Shown: positions 9,498 through 17,610, counted from the first letter of the stretch. The stretch: DNA of 64,000 bases from Natronococcus sp. A-GB7 (GCF_029688865.1 NZ_JARUKV010000006.1:62001-126000), one strand, 5' to 3'. Numbers and translations: made by a program. Notes: generated by a model from the sequence alone, not told the origin.

Positions 9498-10628
9498 TCA
9501 CCGGCGGCTGATCTCCCGGAGTACGCTCGTGGTCTGCTCGACGGTCGACCGCCAGTCGTACGTCGATCCGAGCCCCCCGTCGCTTCGCGGGCTCGAGCGC
9601 GAGAGCTGTGTCTCGATCTCGTCGGCGAACGCCTTGACGTCGCCGACGGGGGCGACCGACCCCGCCTTGCCGATAACCGCAGCGACCTGCTCGAGGTCCG
9701 AGCAGACGACGCGAACGTCCGAGGCCATCGCCTCGAGGACGGTTCTGGGGACGCCCTCCGTCCGGCTCGGGAGGACGAGCACGTCCGCCGACCGGTAGAC
9801 GCGGGGCATCTCCTCGTAGGGGAGGTGGCCCAGAAACTCGACGCCGTCGCCCAGTCGGTCCCCGGCTCGCTCCTCGAGCCGGTCGCGGAGCGGTCCCTCG
9901 CCACAGAAGTACAGCGTCACGTCAGGGTAGGCCTCGCGCACGCGCTCGACGGCCGCGAGGGCGTCCTGCGGTCGCTTCCCCTCGACCAGTCGGCCGACGA
10001 ACAGCACGATCGGCCCCGACGACTCGAGCAGGTCGCTTTCGGGACCCTCGGGCCGGAACCGTTCGGTGTCGATCCCGTTGGGAACGACCTCGATCGGCGC
10101 CTGAACGTCGAATTCGCGGAGTTGTCGCTTGCAGACGTCAGTGTAACAGAACGCGACGTCGGCCTGGTCGAACGTCCACCGGCCGACGGTCTTCAGGTAC
10201 CATTCGAAGATCCGCTCGGGTGCGGTCTGGGAGTACAGTCCGTGGTTCGTGATCGCGAGTGGCGTCTCCCCGAACCGACGCTTCAGCGCCGCCAGGTTCG
10301 TCGAGAAGTACAGGTGCGAGTGGGCGTGGACGACGTCGAACCCGCGGGCGTCGTGCAGATACTGCGAAGCGCCGGCCGAGAGATCGTTGCCGAGCGGGCT
10401 GACCGTCGGATCGTACCGGACGACGGTGTAGCCGTCGCGCTCCTCAAGGTGGGGCGTTTCGGTCTCGCGTCGCACCGTCAGGACCGTGACGTCGTGGCCC
10501 ATCGCGGCCTGGTCCCGACTCATCGCGTGAACGTGGTAGGCCCCGCCCCCGTTTACCTCGGGATAGCTCTTCTGTGCGACCCGAAGGATACGCATCGGCT
10601 GCTCCGCGTCAGATAGTTCGAGCGACAT
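9498..10628 (-). CDS. Glycosyltransferase family 4 (GT-B fold)
   Basis: The 376-residue protein begins MSLELSDAEQPMRILRVAQ. The N-terminal domain contains the glycine-rich acceptor-side loop GGGAYHVHAMSRD and DVVHAHSHLYF. The C-terminal domain has LFVGRLVEGKRPQDALAAV and PSRTEGVPRTVLEAMASDV, the E-x7-E-type donor-binding motif. The frame is open further upstream, but that extension reads through a degenerate copy of this gene's own 5' end in another frame, so I reject it. The second Met (MRILRV) is another possible start. It is likely co-transcribed with the epimerase and sugar-transferase genes upstream of it on this strand. Confidence 0.92.
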   Translation of the reverse strand: MSLELSDAEQPMRILRVAQKSYPEVNGGGAYHVHAMSRDQAAMGHDVTVLTVRRETETPHLEERDGYTVVRYDPTVSPLGNDLSAGASQYLHDARGFDVVHAHSHLYFSTNLAALKRRFGETPLAITNHGLYSQTAPERIFEWYLKTVGRWTFDQADVAFCYTDVCKRQLREFDVQAPIEVVPNGIDTERFRPEGPESDLLESSGPIVLFVGRLVEGKRPQDALAAVERVREAYPDVTLYFCGEGPLRDRLEERAGDRLGDGVEFLGHLPYEEMPRVYRSADVLVLPSRTEGVPRTVLEAMASDVRVVCSDLEQVAAVIGKAGSVAPVGDVKAFADEIETQLSRSSPRSDGGLGSTYDWRSTVEQTTSVLREISRR

Positions 10629-10728
10629 ATGCGTGATAGGCGCCGCCACCGTTTGCTTCGGCGTAAGTCTTCTGTGCAACTCGGAGGCTCCGCATCGGTC
10701 GTTCCGCGTCGGGTAGTTCGAGCACCAT
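10609..10728 (-). pseudogene. Truncated duplicate of the glycosyltransferase 5' end
   Basis: Reading this strand from an ATG gives MVLELPDAERPMRSLRVAQ, then about 13 more residues matching the intact gene's N-terminus through GGGAYH, after which the frame diverges and stops. The intact neighbour begins MSLELSDAEQPMRILRVAQ, so about 32 codons are shared at roughly 75-80% identity. The fragment overlaps the intact gene's first codons by 20 bp. It is a remnant of a tandem duplication or of recombination between two glycosyltransferase paralogs, not a functional gene, although a 39-residue peptide could still be made. Confidence 0.75.
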
Positions 10729-10740
10729 CTTTGAACCCAC

Positions 10741-11673
10741 TCAGTCGTTTTCCGCAAGCCGGGAGAGGCCCTCCTCGAGGTCCACCGTCGGCTCGTAGCC
10801 GAGTTCGGTTCGGATCTTCGAGATCGCTGCTCGACTGTGTTCGATGTCGCCGGGCCGGGGCTCCCCGTGAACGATCTCGGAGTCCGAGCCGACGACCTCG
10901 CGGATCGTCTCGGCGAGTTCCCGAATCGTCACCGACGAGCCGGTTCCGACGTTGAACGACTCGCCGACGGCGTCGGTCGTCGCCGCCAGCAGGTTCGCCC
11001 GTACGACGTCCGAGACGTGGACGAAGTCCCGCGTCTGGGTGCCGTCGCCGTCGATCGTGATCGGTTCGCCGGCTCGGGCCTGCTCGAGAAAGATACTGAT
11101 AACGGCGCTGTAGTCGCCGCCGACCTGTCTCGGGCCGTAGACGTTGAAGTATCGCAGGCTGACGGTCTCGAGGTCGTACAGCTCGTGGTAGAGGCGCGCG
11201 TACTCGTCGGCGGTCGCCTTCTCCAGTCCGTACGGCGAACTCGGTTCCGCCGGGTGATCCTCGTCGACCGGCGTGTACTCGGGGTGGCCGTAGATCGCCG
11301 CGCTCGAGGCGAGTACGACCCGGGCGTCCTCGGCGCGAGCTCGCTCGAGCACTCTCAGGGTCCCGTCGACGTTGACCGCGTGACTCTCTACGGGGTCTTC
11401 GACCGACCGCTCGACGCTGACGAGGGCCGCCTCGTGGAAAACGAGATCGATCCCGTCCGTCGCTCGCGCGACGGCGTCGCCGTCCCGGAGATCGCCCTCG
11501 ACGAGCGTCACGCCGTCGGGAACGCGATCGCGACGACCGGTCGAGAGGCTATCGAGCACGCGAACGTCGTTCTCGTCGTCGAGAGCGTCGACGAGGTGGC
11601 TGCCGATAAATCCCGCCCCGCCCGTCACCAGAATCGTCTCTCCCGTCGGCGGCTCCGGTAGTTGACCTGACAT
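10741..11673 (-). CDS. NAD-dependent UDP-glucose 4-epimerase-like protein
   Basis: The 310-residue extended SDR contains the NAD motif VTGGAGFIGSHLVDAL near residue 15 and the catalytic SPYGLEK (Tyr-x3-Lys) near residue 150. Further conserved segments are VSLRYFNVYGPRQ and RDFVHVSDVVRAN. The set is typical of UDP-glucose/galactose 4-epimerases and UDP-glucuronate decarboxylases of this clade. Its start overlaps the stop of the upstream sugar-transferase gene by one base (TGATG), indicating translational coupling. It is the second epimerase in the locus. The substrate is uncertain. Confidence 0.9.
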   Translation of the reverse strand: MSGQLPEPPTGETILVTGGAGFIGSHLVDALDDENDVRVLDSLSTGRRDRVPDGVTLVEGDLRDGDAVARATDGIDLVFHEAALVSVERSVEDPVESHAVNVDGTLRVLERARAEDARVVLASSAAIYGHPEYTPVDEDHPAEPSSPYGLEKATADEYARLYHELYDLETVSLRYFNVYGPRQVGGDYSAVISIFLEQARAGEPITIDGDGTQTRDFVHVSDVVRANLLAATTDAVGESFNVGTGSSVTIRELAETIREVVGSDSEIVHGEPRPGDIEHSRAAISKIRTELGYEPTVDLEEGLSRLAEND

Positions 11674-13145
11674 CAGCTGCTACTCGACTCTTCGTCACCG
11701 CCCTTAGTTAAGCGTTCAGACAACAGCTCGACGACGTCCGCCGCAACCGACCAGATCTGGTAGGCGACGAGTTTGATATCCAGCCACAGCGACTGCTGGC
11801 GCACGTACTCGAGGTCGTACTCGAGTTTTTTCGCGGGTTCGAACCCCGTCACGTCGTTGACCTGAGCGATACCGGTAAGTCCCGGTTTGACGAACCAGCG
11901 TTTCGACCAGTCGATACCCTCGGCGTCGATCTCGCGATCGATCTCGGGTCGTTCGGGCCGCGGGCCGACGACGCTCATCTCCCCGCTGAGGATCGAGAAC
12001 AGCTGCGGGATCTCGTCGATGTGGGTCCGTCGAAGGATCCGACCGACGCTCGTGACGCGAGGGTCGACGCCGCCGGCGTCCTCCTCGCTCAGTTGGACAC
12101 CGTCGCTTTCGGCGTCGGTGACCATGCTCCGGAACTTCGAGAGGGTAAACGTCCCCCCCAGTGTCGACGTTCGGGTTTGATTGTAGAGGACGGGGCCGGA
12201 GGAGTCCAGCTTGATCGCGGTCGCGACGAGCAGGATCAGCGGTGCCAACACGAGCAGGCCGACCGTCGCGAACGTCAGATCGAACGCTCGCTTTGCCAGA
12301 CGGCCGTACCACGGCCACGGCTGGAGGTCGACGCGCACCAACGCGTCGCCGACGCGCTCGTCCTCGAGAACTCGGTCGGCGAGCGAGTCGTGGACGAGCG
12401 CGTCGACGCCCCGTTCACGACACGTTCGCAGGACACCGAAACACTCCTGGCGGTCGTCGTGGGCGAACGCGAGCACGACGGTGTCGACGTCGCGCTCGCG
12501 GACGACTCGCTCGAGCCGCGAGAGTCCGCCGAGACGGTCGATTCCGGCGATCAGCTCGACTCGGTTGACCCGATCGCTGGCTGGGAGGCCACCGTCGGTT
12601 CTGAGAACCTGTTCGTCGTCGGAACGTCGATCCAGTCCCGAGTCACCGGGATAGGACATCTCTATCGACTGCTCGGTCAGTACCGGTGACAGGAAGCCGA
12701 GGGGCGAAACGGGAAGCGAGAGGATCGAGGATTTGATCAGCGTGGGCTCGTCGCCGACGACCAGGACGCGCTCGGGACGGTCACGGCGACGACAGAGTCC
12801 GTACCAGGCGGGAAGCGTAAGTGCGAGGACGGCACCCGAGGCGAGGGTCGTCGAAACCGCGGGAGCAGCGGGGACCCCCGCGACGGCGAGGAGGATAAGA
12901 ACGAGACACGCGATACCGATCTGTCGCCAGGTCTCCGAAAGCACCGTCGCTACCGAGCGCGGTCGGGAGACGTACAGCGGGGTCAACGCGACGCTGACGA
13001 TCCCACCGACGAGCGCCGCGACGAGGAGGCCCTCACCGAAGGTGGTTGGCGCGCCGGTGAGGATATCCGCGACGAATCCCGTCGCGAGCGCGAGCAGCAG
13101 CGTCCCTGTGGCTGCGGCGCCGCGATACCCCCAGCGTAGTAACAT
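11673..13145 (-). CDS. Polyprenyl-phosphate sugar-1-phosphate transferase (exopolysaccharide initiating)
   Basis: The 490-residue protein has four to five N-terminal membrane helices, a central CoA-binding-like/Rossmann soluble domain (about residues 140-270) and a C-terminal bacterial sugar transferase domain. The latter starts at LAKRAFDLTFATVGLLVLAP and includes LSKFRSMVTDAE, RILRRTHIDEIPQLF and VVGPRPERPE. These are the conserved parts of WbaP/WcaJ-type enzymes that move a sugar phosphate to a membrane lipid carrier. It would catalyse the first step of the glycan made by this locus. It is the first gene of the minus-strand operon, coupled to the epimerase by a one-base overlap. Confidence 0.92.
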   Translation of the reverse strand: MLLRWGYRGAAATGTLLLALATGFVADILTGAPTTFGEGLLVAALVGGIVSVALTPLYVSRPRSVATVLSETWRQIGIACLVLILLAVAGVPAAPAVSTTLASGAVLALTLPAWYGLCRRRDRPERVLVVGDEPTLIKSSILSLPVSPLGFLSPVLTEQSIEMSYPGDSGLDRRSDDEQVLRTDGGLPASDRVNRVELIAGIDRLGGLSRLERVVRERDVDTVVLAFAHDDRQECFGVLRTCRERGVDALVHDSLADRVLEDERVGDALVRVDLQPWPWYGRLAKRAFDLTFATVGLLVLAPLILLVATAIKLDSSGPVLYNQTRTSTLGGTFTLSKFRSMVTDAESDGVQLSEEDAGGVDPRVTSVGRILRRTHIDEIPQLFSILSGEMSVVGPRPERPEIDREIDAEGIDWSKRWFVKPGLTGIAQVNDVTGFEPAKKLEYDLEYVRQQSLWLDIKLVAYQIWSVAADVVELLSERLTKGGDEESSSS

Positions 13146-13514
13146 TCAACATATTCTCTCCCTCAGACGCCGTATTAAAGCTTGTGAGACGGTGTAAGAT
13201 AAGTATACGACTATTTCAGGATAATCGCTCAATAGTAACTCGTTGTTACTTATCAGACGGTTTATGACACATCTAACGAGCGAGAGTGGGCGCTCATCAC
13301 CCGGTCGATCGGGCGGCGAGCAATCCGAGGTTTTCGGGATCCGATCGTCGACAGTGAGAGGGGAAACTAACCGACGGCTGTCGCTCTCTCCACGAAACTC
13401 GCTCCAGAACTCGTGATCTGAGCCGGGGATCACGAACAGTTTCGGCGTCCACAACGTCCTGTTTCTCGGTTATGTGACTATTACTAACCACGTCGTCGGA
13501 CGAAGGTGTCGCGT
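13146..13514. other. Intergenic region between divergent genes
   Basis: This gap of about 370 bp separates the start of the sugar-transferase gene on the minus strand from the start of the lipoprotein gene on the plus strand. Its first 120 bp are AT-rich, with runs such as AAGATAAGTATACGAC, and should contain the promoter of the polysaccharide operon. Reading frames here have non-haloarchaeal composition. I see no convincing gene. Confidence 0.5.
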
Positions 13515-14093
13515 ATGAACCGACGGACGATGCTTCTCGGAGCCGGCGCCGCACTCACGGCGACGATAGCCGGGTGCGGAAGCGCGGACGGAGAAGATAC
13601 GGACGAACCGGACGACGCCGACGAACTGGACGACTCGCTCGAGGACGATAGGGACGACGACGCCGACGCCGACGACACCCCGACCGACGAACTTTCCGGG
13701 GAGGACGACGAGGACGACGAGGACGATGACCCAGTCGAGGACCGAATCCCCGGGTTCGAGGACGACGCATTTGCTGTCGACAGCGACGACGTCTCGATCG
13801 GAGCGGTGACTCGCGATGATGAGACGGTTACCGTTCGGATGGAGGCACACACCCTCGACCAGGAGGCACTCGAGGACGACATGGAGGACGCCGGTCGGGC
13901 GTTCGTCGGGGCCATCGACGACGTCGACGAGTTCACCGGGGCCGTCTCGACCGTCGAGTGGGACGTCGTGTACGGGGGTAACGAACTCGCCGACTTCCAC
14001 ATCGAATCGGAGTGGCTCGAGGCCTACGACGCGGGCGAACTGTCGGAGGACGAGCTCCTCGATCGGATTCTCGAAACGGGATCGATAGACTAA
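13515..14093 (+). CDS. Tat-exported acidic lipoprotein, function unknown
   Basis: The 192-residue protein begins MNRRTMLLGAGAALTATIAG, a twin-arginine signal followed by a lipobox with Cys (IAGC) near residue 21. It should therefore be exported folded and anchored by a lipid-modified cysteine. Residues 25-85 are a very Asp/Glu-rich low-complexity linker, followed by a globular C-terminal domain with alternating charged strands. A GTG nine bases upstream is an alternative start. It is the last normal-composition gene before the AT-rich island. I do not recognise the C-terminal domain. Confidence 0.75.
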   Translation: MNRRTMLLGAGAALTATIAGCGSADGEDTDEPDDADELDDSLEDDRDDDADADDTPTDELSGEDDEDDEDDDPVEDRIPGFEDDAFAVDSDDVSIGAVTRDDETVTVRMEAHTLDQEALEDDMEDAGRAFVGAIDDVDEFTGAVSTVEWDVVYGGNELADFHIESEWLEAYDAGELSEDELLDRILETGSID

Positions 14094-14341
14094 GCCTCGA
14101 GGAAACCGGATAGTAAACTGTATATGGCGATACAGAAATGGTGGCAGAACGCCGCAGAACTTCGGAGGATGGGTTTTGACAAACCACCAAATTAGTGACG
14201 TTTCTATATTCGGACATGCATGATTGGTATGAAATGTGACCGGTTAGTTCCAGTTTTAGATCTAAGACAGTTAGAATGTGATGTAGGTGAGTGAATGAAA
14301 GTGCAGGAAACTTATTACTGATAGAGTTATAACCATTACAT

Positions 14342-14560
14342 ATGAGTCAGAACAAATCTGACGGTGGGAAATTCATTGCTTCAATTCATCGTTCAATACT
14401 TGGTGCGCTACTTGCAATAGCCGGAATTGTAGGGCTTGCTGGGGTAATGGAAGCGGTTACCGGAGGGCATCTGTTGTTTGGTGTTGTTGGAATCGTAGTT
14501 GCTGGAATCGCAGTTTATTGGATCTATTACCTGTTTATGGAAGGTTTGCAAGAACGGTAA
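14342..14560 (+). CDS. Small two-helix membrane protein, unknown function
   Basis: The 72-residue protein begins MSQNKSDGGKFIASIHRSI and has two hydrophobic segments (about residues 18-35 and 42-62) with a short loop containing Glu and Gly residues. The ATG follows an AT-rich stretch suitable for a promoter. Codon use is AT-rich like the rest of the island. No family is recognised. Small membrane proteins of this kind are common in haloarchaeal viruses and plasmids, but that is only context. Confidence 0.55.
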   Translation: MSQNKSDGGKFIASIHRSILGALLAIAGIVGLAGVMEAVTGGHLLFGVVGIVVAGIAVYWIYYLFMEGLQER

Positions 14561-14644
14561 GACAGATTCGCTATCTACAGATGTGTATGGAACAGACAGC
14601 AACAGACCAGCAATGTTTATAAGTTATTGTTGGTAATAGTACAT

Positions 14645-14821
14645 ATGGAAGTTACGCGTAAAAATGTCCTCAAGGTATTTGGGCCAATATCTATACTAAC
14701 AGTCCTGATATTAGTGTATCTTACATCGCTTTCTTCTTGGTGGGTTCTCGGAATAACGGTCCTCGTTGCCATAATTATCCCTCAGTCGATAATTCGGTTT
14801 CATCCCAGAATTAATGTCTGA
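14645..14821 (+). CDS. Small membrane protein, unknown function
   Basis: A 58-residue protein starts at the ATG of MEVTRKNVLKVFG. Two hydrophobic stretches (about residues 12-28 and 31-46) are followed by a short basic tail. A TATA-like TTTATAAG lies about 30 bp before the ATG, which suits a leaderless transcript. A TTG 18 bp upstream is an alternative start. Nothing more specific can be said. It follows the 72-residue membrane protein in the same direction, and the two may be expressed independently. Confidence 0.45.
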   Translation: MEVTRKNVLKVFGPISILTVLILVYLTSLSSWWVLGITVLVAIIIPQSIIRFHPRINV

Positions 14822-14905
14822 GTTCCCACACATAACGGATCTCCCTCTACTGACTATTGAAACCTACTACAGAACTCTATGCTATCGACACTGACCAGCA
14901 CCTCA

Positions 14906-15640
14906 TCACAGCTTCTTGTATGTGAGATCTTTTGAAGAAACATATTCACGAATCAGTTCACCAAGTTCCCATGTACGATGTACGTCTGCTAAATTATGCT
15001 GAAGTATCGGAAGAAATTCTTCGCGTTTATAGCGTTCGACAGCACTCCCAGAGTCTTCGAACGGATCATACGGCTCGCCCTGATACCAGATGTGATCCAC
15101 ACTTTCGGAAGTGGTCTCTATCGGAACCTGATCAACTTCATTAAACAAGATGTCATGTGATCCGACAAGCGTGTTTATATCTGATCCGTTACCGTAGGCG
15201 GTGTGCTGCGTGTTGAGTCGCTTCTTGACTGGTTCAAAAATGTCTGCGAATTGGATGTTGTCGAACACCCAGTTGAGATCGTTCTTGATGCATCGGGTGC
15301 GTAGGAACGGAAGATCGAAGCCACCAGACCATGAGTCGGCGTTATAGGCAATAAGTCGGTTGTAGTTTCTGTCGAACTTCTCAAAAATGATTTCTTGTAC
15401 TGCCTTCAGTAGGTGCCATTCATTTTCTACTACGGTCACTGAGACCGGAACACCACCACTCACACTTTCAAGCCGTTGTTCGCTTTTCTGAGACGATAGT
15501 GTACTTCCATCAGTATTGATTACGAGTTCTGCTCGTCCTGTTGGAAGCCAGAAACCGGAGACCGTGATTTGATCAGACCACCCGAATCCTGTTGTTTCGA
15601 TGTCCCATGCGACGTGTGTTCGATCTATTTCTTGGATCAT
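14906..15640 (-). CDS. RNase H-fold 3'-5' exonuclease-like protein (DEDD type)
   Basis: From MIQEIDRTHVAWDIETTGFG the protein is about 244 residues. It carries three exonuclease motifs in order: ExoI DIETTGFG, ExoII around LIAYNADSWSGGFDLPFL, and ExoIII in HNLADVHRTWEL. These provide the acidic DEDD-type metal ligands of the DnaQ/PolB-exonuclease superfamily. No polymerase domain follows, so it is a stand-alone nuclease. An earlier ATG at 15784, overlapping the stop of the preceding gene, would add 48 residues that read through a repeat element; I regard that as less likely. It may take part in replication or repair of the island. Confidence 0.6.
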   Translation of the reverse strand: MIQEIDRTHVAWDIETTGFGWSDQITVSGFWLPTGRAELVINTDGSTLSSQKSEQRLESVSGGVPVSVTVVENEWHLLKAVQEIIFEKFDRNYNRLIAYNADSWSGGFDLPFLRTRCIKNDLNWVFDNIQFADIFEPVKKRLNTQHTAYGNGSDINTLVGSHDILFNEVDQVPIETTSESVDHIWYQGEPYDPFEDSGSAVERYKREEFLPILQHNLADVHRTWELGELIREYVSSKDLTYKKL

Positions 15641-15710
15641 CGCACCTGTAGCATCAGGAAGAGATAACAAAACGAACGGGGCTGAACTTCCGGAAGTCCG
15701 TGAGATGATT

Positions 15711-15745
15711 CTATCAGTAGTTGGTAGTACGGTTTCTTTATTCAG
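15711..15745 (-). repeat. 35-bp island repeat, copy 1
   Basis: On the minus strand this reads as an AATAAAGAAA half followed by CGTACTACCAACTACT. Copies 2, 3 and 4 match it at most positions. It lies 36 bp beyond the stop of the small membrane gene on this strand and forms an inverted pair with copy 2. Confidence 0.75.
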
Positions 15746-15780
15746 AACTTTGCCTGAAGCCCACGTTACGCACAGGGGAC

Positions 15781-15996
15781 TCATTGACGACGGGTGTAGA
15801 TGAATTGTGAAATAATGAACACAAGCGCGGCAGAAAAGAAGATTCCCATTGTCTCAATTGCCAACTCACCAAGAGCCCAGTACTGATACGAGAGAACAAT
15901 AAAGCCAGCAACCAGAGCCGCTGTGAACCCGTTTCTGTAGCTCCTCGCTTTATTATCATCTAAGTCTGAATCTAAAACGATTTCTGCAATTCCCAT
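15781..15996 (-). CDS. Small membrane protein inside inverted-repeat pair A
   Basis: The 71-residue protein has an acidic N-terminus (MGIAEIVLDSDLDDNKARS) and two hydrophobic helices. The first ends in an SYQYWALGEL segment. The motif resembles the FQYWQSN segment of the 61-residue protein at 17328-17513, which lies between the second pair of repeats. The two may therefore be distant paralogs carried in equivalent cassettes. The stop overlaps a possible upstream start of the exonuclease gene by four bases. Function is unknown; the repeat arrangement suggests it belongs to a unit with orc1/cdc6. Confidence 0.5.
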   Translation of the reverse strand: MGIAEIVLDSDLDDNKARSYRNGFTAALVAGFIVLSYQYWALGELAIETMGIFFSAALVFIISQFIYTRRQ

Positions 15997-16057
15997 AGTG
16001 TATATGTAATCATAACAACTGGATCACTAATAGGTTTCTGCCGTTCAGTACGCATAC

Positions 16058-16131
16058 CTACGTAACGAATCGACCAATTCAGATTCACGGCTCAGATTGA
16101 ATAAAGAAGCCGTACTACCAACTACTGCTAG
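16058..16131 (+). repeat. Island repeat, copy 2 (core 16098-16131) with extended flank
   Basis: The core reads TGAATAAAGAAGCCGTACTA then CCAACTACTGCTAG and is inverted relative to copy 1. About 40 bp on its left (from CGTAACGAATCGACC to CACGGCTCAG) also match the left flank of copy 4. The extended direct repeat is therefore about 74 bp. It lies between the end of orc1/cdc6 and the start of the small membrane gene. Confidence 0.75.
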
Positions 16132-16138
16132 GTACGGG

Positions 16139-17146
16139 CTATGAAGAATGAGTATTGTATGTACGCCCCCGGTTTTCGCCGTTAGCGACAACAAGGTTGT
16201 AGTGCTGCATCTTCTGTAGATAGTACCGCATCATTCGCTTTGTCTTCGGCTCATCAATCCGATTTTGGTAGACCTCATACAGACGGCCAGCCGAAGTCTC
16301 TCCTTCCTCAGTTAGAACATCATAGAGTATCCGTTGATCCTCTGTAAGTTTCTCTACGTTTTTCTGCTTGATTTCCGTTTTCGCTTCCGGTACTGCATCA
16401 TCAATATACTCGTCTGAAATACCGTTCTCATTGTTTTGTGAAGCCAGTCGTGCAGCTTTTCGAAGCACTCCTATTGCAACACGAGCATCGCCTTTAGACG
16501 CGACAGCAATGCGCTCTAACTGATCAGGAATAACAGCATCTGGCTCCAACCCCCAGTGTACCCTGTCTTCGAGTATGGATACGATCTCCCCACTCCGATA
16601 CGGTTTGTAATGGATGCGTGTTATCGTCTGCAGACGGCTTTTGAGACGATTATCTAGCCGGGAGAACAGATCCTCCTCTTGATTCGCTATGAGAACCATT
16701 TCGACGTTTGGTGTGCGGTATATGTTGTAAAGTACGTCGGTGGTTTCGAGTTGATCTGCTTCATCAAGAACGACTACGTAGGGTGGGCCGTCGTAGTTGT
16801 GTAGTCGGTCACGGAGTTTGTCGGTGGGTGTGGATTGACGGTGGATGTCGAGTGTTTGGTCAATGCCTTCAAGGATGCGGTAGAGGGTCTGGAACTGCGT
16901 ATGGTCTTTCCAGCAGTTGACGTATTGTGTGTTGAGATCGATTACGTTTTCGTGGAGTTGTTTGAGGATGTACTGTGTAGTGCAGGTTTTTCCGACGCCT
17001 GGGGGTCCGTGTAGGAGGGTGGTTTCTCCTGGTTCGCCGTTGGTGAGTGGTTTGAGAGCGGCGGAGAGTGTAGTGAGTTCGTTATCGCGGTGAACGAGGT
17101 CTTTGGGTACGAATTCGGCTTGGAGGACTCGCGCGTCTGTTATCAT
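16139..17146 (-). CDS. Orc1/Cdc6 family replication initiator (AAA+ ATPase)
   Basis: The 335-residue protein starts MITDARVLQAEFVPKDLVHR, the usual N-terminal block of archaeal Cdc6 proteins. It has Walker A LLHGPPGVGKT around residue 45, Walker B YVVVLDEADQL around 130, and a sensor-2-like segment with GDARVAIGVLRKA near 230. The C-terminal 80 residues look like the winged-helix domain that binds origin DNA. It is shorter than typical chromosomal haloarchaeal Orc proteins (about 400 residues), as expected for plasmid- or virus-type members. It is AT-rich in composition. Four copies of a 35-bp repeat flank it, so a local replication origin is plausible. Confidence 0.88.
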   Translation of the reverse strand: MITDARVLQAEFVPKDLVHRDNELTTLSAALKPLTNGEPGETTLLHGPPGVGKTCTTQYILKQLHENVIDLNTQYVNCWKDHTQFQTLYRILEGIDQTLDIHRQSTPTDKLRDRLHNYDGPPYVVVLDEADQLETTDVLYNIYRTPNVEMVLIANQEEDLFSRLDNRLKSRLQTITRIHYKPYRSGEIVSILEDRVHWGLEPDAVIPDQLERIAVASKGDARVAIGVLRKAARLASQNNENGISDEYIDDAVPEAKTEIKQKNVEKLTEDQRILYDVLTEEGETSAGRLYEVYQNRIDEPKTKRMMRYYLQKMQHYNLVVANGENRGRTYNTHSS

Positions 17147-17208
17147 AACGCATACTTCAACAGCATCCTAAATAAGTGGAAGTGGTGAATTTCCGCTTTT
17201 CCGATTTA

Positions 17209-17244
17209 CTGGTTAGTAGTTAGTAGTGCAGTTTCTTTATTCAG
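17209..17244 (-). repeat. 36-bp island repeat, copy 3
   Basis: On the minus strand it reads CTGAATAAAGAAACTGCACT followed by ACTAACTACTAACCAG and matches copies 1, 2 and 4 at most positions. It sits 62 bp upstream of the orc1/cdc6 start and 83 bp upstream of the small membrane gene on the plus strand, so it lies in the shared divergent promoter region. It is inverted relative to copy 4. Confidence 0.7.
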
Positions 17245-17327
17245 AATTGTGTGTGAAACTCCCGATCAGTATAGGTCAGGGAAATAAAGAGCATAAGAAT
17301 TAAACTCTTTGACAGAATACGACGCCT

Positions 17328-17513
17328 ATGAACCAGACTACGGAACGTCTTGAATATCACATCAAGGGTGCATTCATAGTCCTGCTCGTCCTCGCGGCAT
17401 TCCAGTACTGGCAGAGCAACCTCGATCTCGGATTCCTAGTTGTAGTGGCAGCTGGTTACGTTGTTCTCAGGATGGCGTTTGATATTATCCAGGAACGATA
17501 CATAAACGCCTGA
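17328..17513 (+). CDS. Small membrane protein inside inverted-repeat pair B
   Basis: The 61-residue protein begins MNQTTERLEYHIKGAFIVL. Two hydrophobic helices occupy about residues 14-25 and 32-48, separated by QYWQSNLD. It resembles the 71-residue protein of repeat pair A in length, topology and the QYW motif at the end of helix 1. It is divergent from orc1/cdc6, with 181 bp of AT-rich DNA between them. Function is unknown. The pairing with orc1/cdc6 and the repeats is the most informative context. Confidence 0.5.
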   Translation: MNQTTERLEYHIKGAFIVLLVLAAFQYWQSNLDLGFLVVVAAGYVVLRMAFDIIQERYINA

Positions 17514-17535
17514 ACGCTGTTCCCTTCGCACTCTA

Positions 17536-17610
17536 TACATAACGTATCGACAATTCAGATTCACGGCCCAGACCAAATAAAGAAATTGTACTACCAACTA
17601 CTACTGACAG
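17536..17610 (+). repeat. Island repeat, copy 4 (core 17574-17610) with extended flank
   Basis: The core reads CAAATAAAGAAATTGTACTA then CCAACTACTACTGACAG. The 38 bp to its left (ATAACGTATCGAC to CACGGCCCAG) match the flank of copy 2 with few differences. It is inverted relative to copy 3 and ends at the stop codon of the winged-helix gene. Confidence 0.75.

Noticed and set aside
13146-13454. 102-residue minus-strand frame upstream of the sugar-transferase gene
   Set aside because: Composition is unlike haloarchaeal protein (few acidic residues, many Ser/Leu) and it covers the expected promoter region.
15641-15784. 48-residue extension of the exonuclease-like protein
   Set aside because: It translates repeat copy 1, and the remaining residues have no resemblance to the nuclease family, although the ATGA overlap with the preceding gene leaves some doubt.
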